A DNA stretch of 34,191 nt from CAYPPG01 sp964412555 (lineage in GTDB: Bacteria; Hinthialibacterota; Hinthialibacteria; Hinthialibacterales; Hinthialibacteraceae). The translations under genes and the position numbers were made by a program. Positions 32,156-34,191 of the stretch are shown piece by piece. Under the pieces are notes generated by a model, which made no database searches, had not been told where the DNA came from, and saw nothing but the letters and a program-made list of their open reading frames with translations. Position 1 is the stretch's first letter; every line of letters starts with the position of its first letter. The stretch spans positions 1-34,191 of the forward strand of contig CAYPPG010000077.1 of the NCBI GenBank assembly GCA_964412555.1, written 5' to 3'.

Positions 32156-33261
32156 TCGATCTCCTTTTTCCACTCAGCGGCAGTAGATTGAGGAACGCGT
32201 TCAACCACTTCGACTTTTTGACCGTGTACTAAATCTTTCTGCCCGACTACGATGATATTCTCTCCGGGCAGAAGTCCTTGCAGGATTTCGACGGAATTTT
32301 TATCGATCGCCCCCATGACGACATGGCGCGCTTCCACTTCCCCTTCCTTTTCCACGAAAAGAACCATGCCGGATTCGCGTTTGACCAAGGAAAAGAGTGG
32401 CGCCATCATGGCATCCGGAATTTCTTTTGTAATCAAAGTAGCCCGTACGATCATACCGGGACGAATGCGATAATCGGGATTGTCCACCCGCAGAGTGGCT
32501 TCGAAAGTGTTCGTGAGGGTATCTGCGGCATAAGCAACCCGTTCGATGACGGCATTCCGTTCTTCCTGCAATCCATCAATATAGATTTGAGCCTGTTTTC
32601 GTTTGGAAACAGAGTCGACATGCAATTCCGGAATCCCGACTGTAATTTTGACTTGATCGAGTTTGAGCAGCCGGGCCAATTCCGCACCTTCGTGCATATA
32701 CTCCCCCTCGTCCACATCGACACGATCGATAAAACCGTCGATCGGAGCCGCAATTTTACCGAGTGACACCTCGACTTCCCACCGGCGTTTCGCCGCTGCC
32801 GCTTGCTCCGCGGCAGAAACAGCCTCATCGTATTCCTGAATGGTTACATCACCGCGTTCTCGCAGTTTTTTGCGTCGCTCCAATGTTTTTTGGGCAAGAT
32901 CAAAAGTCGCCAACGCCTCAGCCTGCATAGCCAGGCGGGAACGCAGATCAATTTGAAACAATTCCTGACCTTTCGTGACACGATCGCCTTCTTGAACATG
33001 GATTTTTTCGACTACGCCGGGAATCACAGCGCCTAGCGTAATATCTTCATATGCTTCCACGGTACCGGGCATAGTAATCGTTTCAACCAATGGGCGTGGT
33101 TCAACTGTCATGACACTGACCCGCGTCAGAGGTGTTCCGTTCACCATTTCCGAAATCTTGGCTTCCTTCTCGTCCACCGCCGAGGGAATCATGGACATAA
33201 CATAAAATCCGCCAAAGAAAAAAACGATTAGAGCAAAATAAAGAACGATACGACGTATCAT
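32152..33261 (-). CDS. RND efflux membrane fusion (periplasmic adaptor) protein
   Basis: 369 residues with an N-terminal membrane anchor (IVLYFALIVFFFGGFYVMSM). The barrel-sandwich/lipoyl halves are visible as GAVIPGVVEKIHVQEGDRVT and LGKIAAPIDGFIDRVDVDEG, separated by a helical hairpin (about 115-160). The beta-barrel part RIRPGMIVRATLI and the membrane-proximal domain follow. It links the RND permease to an outer membrane channel. No TolC-type gene is in the window. It overlaps the permease gene by 4 nt. Confidence 0.94.
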   Translation of the reverse strand: MIRRIVLYFALIVFFFGGFYVMSMIPSAVDEKEAKISEMVNGTPLTRVSVMTVEPRPLVETITMPGTVEAYEDITLGAVIPGVVEKIHVQEGDRVTKGQELFQIDLRSRLAMQAEALATFDLAQKTLERRKKLRERGDVTIQEYDEAVSAAEQAAAAKRRWEVEVSLGKIAAPIDGFIDRVDVDEGEYMHEGAELARLLKLDQVKITVGIPELHVDSVSKRKQAQIYIDGLQEERNAVIERVAYAADTLTNTFEATLRVDNPDYRIRPGMIVRATLITKEIPDAMMAPLFSLVKRESGMVLFVEKEGEVEARHVVMGAIDKNSVEILQGLLPGENIIVVGQKDLVHGQKVEVVERVPQSTAAEWKKEIE

Positions 33262-33336
33262 GATATAAATACCTGAGATAAATTCATGAGAGTGATAAAA
33301 CCACTCTTTTCTATATCCGGATTGTATCCGAATATT

Positions 33337-33954
33337 TCATTTATTTTTTTTATTTTTGCCGATGCCATTCATAAGCAGTTCATAAATATGTTTCTCGAAA
33401 TGTTCCGGCATTGGTCCACCCATAACCAGTAACATCAAATGGATCGTAACAGACCCAATAAAAAACAGGACAACTTCTTCGATCAGTTCATTTCTTATAA
33501 ACCCGTCTTTTTGGCCTTGGCCAAATAGTTCCTGCAAAATTTGAAAATGAGTCTCTTCCAATTTAAAAATGGCTTCCGGCGGCGCATTTCGTCGGGGGCC
33601 GAAGAATACCATGAAAATCAATCGGACAATATCCTCGTCCTCTTTCTTTTCACAATCCTGAAAATATAGATGGATTACTTGCCTTAATTTCTGTGTAAAC
33701 GGATGAGGTGTGTCAATCGTATCTCGTAAATTGTTGATAAATGTCGAATACGCTTCATGAAGCAGAGTAACATACAGTTCCTCTTTACTTTTAAAATAAT
33801 AATACAAAACAGGCTTTGTCACCCCCGCGGCTTCGACGATATCGCGAATGCTCGTGCCATCGAAACCTTGATGGGCAAATAACCGAGTCGCAACCGATGC
33901 AATATGCCGCCGTGTATCGGTGGATTGATTGGACTCGCAGGATTGATCATGCAT
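33337..33954 (-). CDS. TetR-family transcriptional regulator
   Basis: 205 residues from the ATG at 33952-33954; a TTG three codons earlier is an alternative. The N-terminal TetR helix-turn-helix is complete: IASVATRLFAHQGFDGTSIR then DIVEAAGVTKPVLYYYFKSK. The variable C-terminal ligand domain is about 140 residues with VRLIFMVFFGPRRNAP. It is 75 bp upstream of the fusion protein gene on the same strand and probably represses this efflux operon in response to a ligand (inference). A palindrome of TetR-operator type lies at 34115-34130. Confidence 0.93.
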   Translation of the reverse strand: MHDQSCESNQSTDTRRHIASVATRLFAHQGFDGTSIRDIVEAAGVTKPVLYYYFKSKEELYVTLLHEAYSTFINNLRDTIDTPHPFTQKLRQVIHLYFQDCEKKEDEDIVRLIFMVFFGPRRNAPPEAIFKLEETHFQILQELFGQGQKDGFIRNELIEEVVLFFIGSVTIHLMLLVMGGPMPEHFEKHIYELLMNGIGKNKKNK

Positions 33955-33981
33955 AAAACTCAATCTTCTCTTTGGTCATAT

Positions 33982-34007
33982 TGTGGTGCGGACCTCCGGA
34001 CTGCACA
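33982..34007. repeat. Short dispersed palindrome, copy 2
   Basis: A 26-bp element matching 24460-24485 at 24 of 26 positions, 28 bp upstream of the tetR start. One of the two differences puts an A-A mismatch in the stem. Confidence 0.6.
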
Positions 34008-34114
34008 ATTCAGCACCAACTTAACGATCCGTACCATAAAACATTCTTTTTCATAGTACCCATCAGAACTGAATATGCTACACGACACAATGCACAAACA
34101 GACTCATGGCTGTT

Positions 34115-34130
34115 TACCTACCGGTAAGTA
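34115..34130. promoter_or_regulatory. TetR-type operator candidate
   Basis: TACCTACCGGTAAGTA is a dyad with 7 of 8 base pairs symmetric around CC/GG, similar in form to operators with an ACCGGT core bound by several TetR-family repressors. It overlaps a TATACT (minus strand) that could be a -10 box for tetR. It lies 160 bp upstream of tetR, so autoregulation is plausible but unproven. Confidence 0.5.
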
Positions 34131-34191
34131 TAATAAGAAAACCGAAAAAGAGAACCCTCCAATCAAGATTTTGACACTCAAGTTCACTTTT

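Noticed and set aside
34171..34191. TTGACA at the right edge as a plus-strand promoter
   Set aside because: The -10 region would fall outside the window, so it cannot be judged.

Overview
The window looks like the chromosome of an uncultured, moderate-GC bacterium. A pseudopilin with the KKAFTLIELLIVVAIIG leader, a DUF1593 nucleoside-hydrolase-like secreted protein, Sel1/HEAT proteins, QEG-repeat DUF4351 proteins, a flotillin-like floA and a LexA with a Bacillus-type SOS box together recall Poribacteria or neighbouring PVC/FCB-type lineages. This placement is inference; no rRNA or tRNA gene is present to settle it.

Left end (1-7260): a run of integron-type gene cassettes, all read on the minus strand. 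Six attC-like sites can be built by hand (168-223, 1480-1538, 3163-3246, 3894-3951, 6341-6407, 6947-7021). Each has RYYYAAC/GTTRRRY-like ends, an imperfect stem and extra unpaired bases confined to the same arm. The cassettes carry toxin-antitoxin genes (FitA-type antitoxin cut by the window edge, MntA/HepT, a RelE/ParE-type pair, BrnT/BrnA), an antitoxin-DUF2442 fusion, a Sel1/HEAT protein with an in-frame amber codon, and two unknown proteins. No integrase gene is in the window. Two diverged copies of a ~135-bp promoter-bearing leader (2263-2407, 4515-4654) each stop exactly at the GTT where a cassette starts. They resemble attI/Pc elements and are the most unusual structure here. A secreted DUF1593 gene (4730-6151) sits between the two cassette blocks.

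Middle (7277-17809): floA, a Tat-type aldo/keto reductase and an orphan pseudopilin on the minus strand; a polytopic membrane protein and a STAS protein on the plus strand; then a minus-strand cluster with a 1147-aa coiled-coil lipoprotein flanked by two paralogous 132-aa proteins, plus a 34-aa single-pass membrane ORF, and a secreted GGM-repeat protein.

Right part (18057-28368): a pyrimidine/arginine and proline operon, carA - carB (N half) - remnant - carB (C half) - proC. The large carbamoyl-phosphate synthase subunit is split into two genes, with a frameshifted QEG/DUF4351-type remnant between the halves. Divergent from carA are a NifU-type Fe-S scaffold, an MFS transporter and lexA. Then come a minus-strand single-TM protein, and on the plus strand a lipoprotein gene whose 3' end overlaps, in another frame, a 12-bp tandem repeat encoding GLQE units.

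Right end (28626-34191): a minus-strand efflux operon, tetR - membrane fusion protein - RND permease - small HEXXH metallopeptidase, with a TetR-type palindrome upstream.
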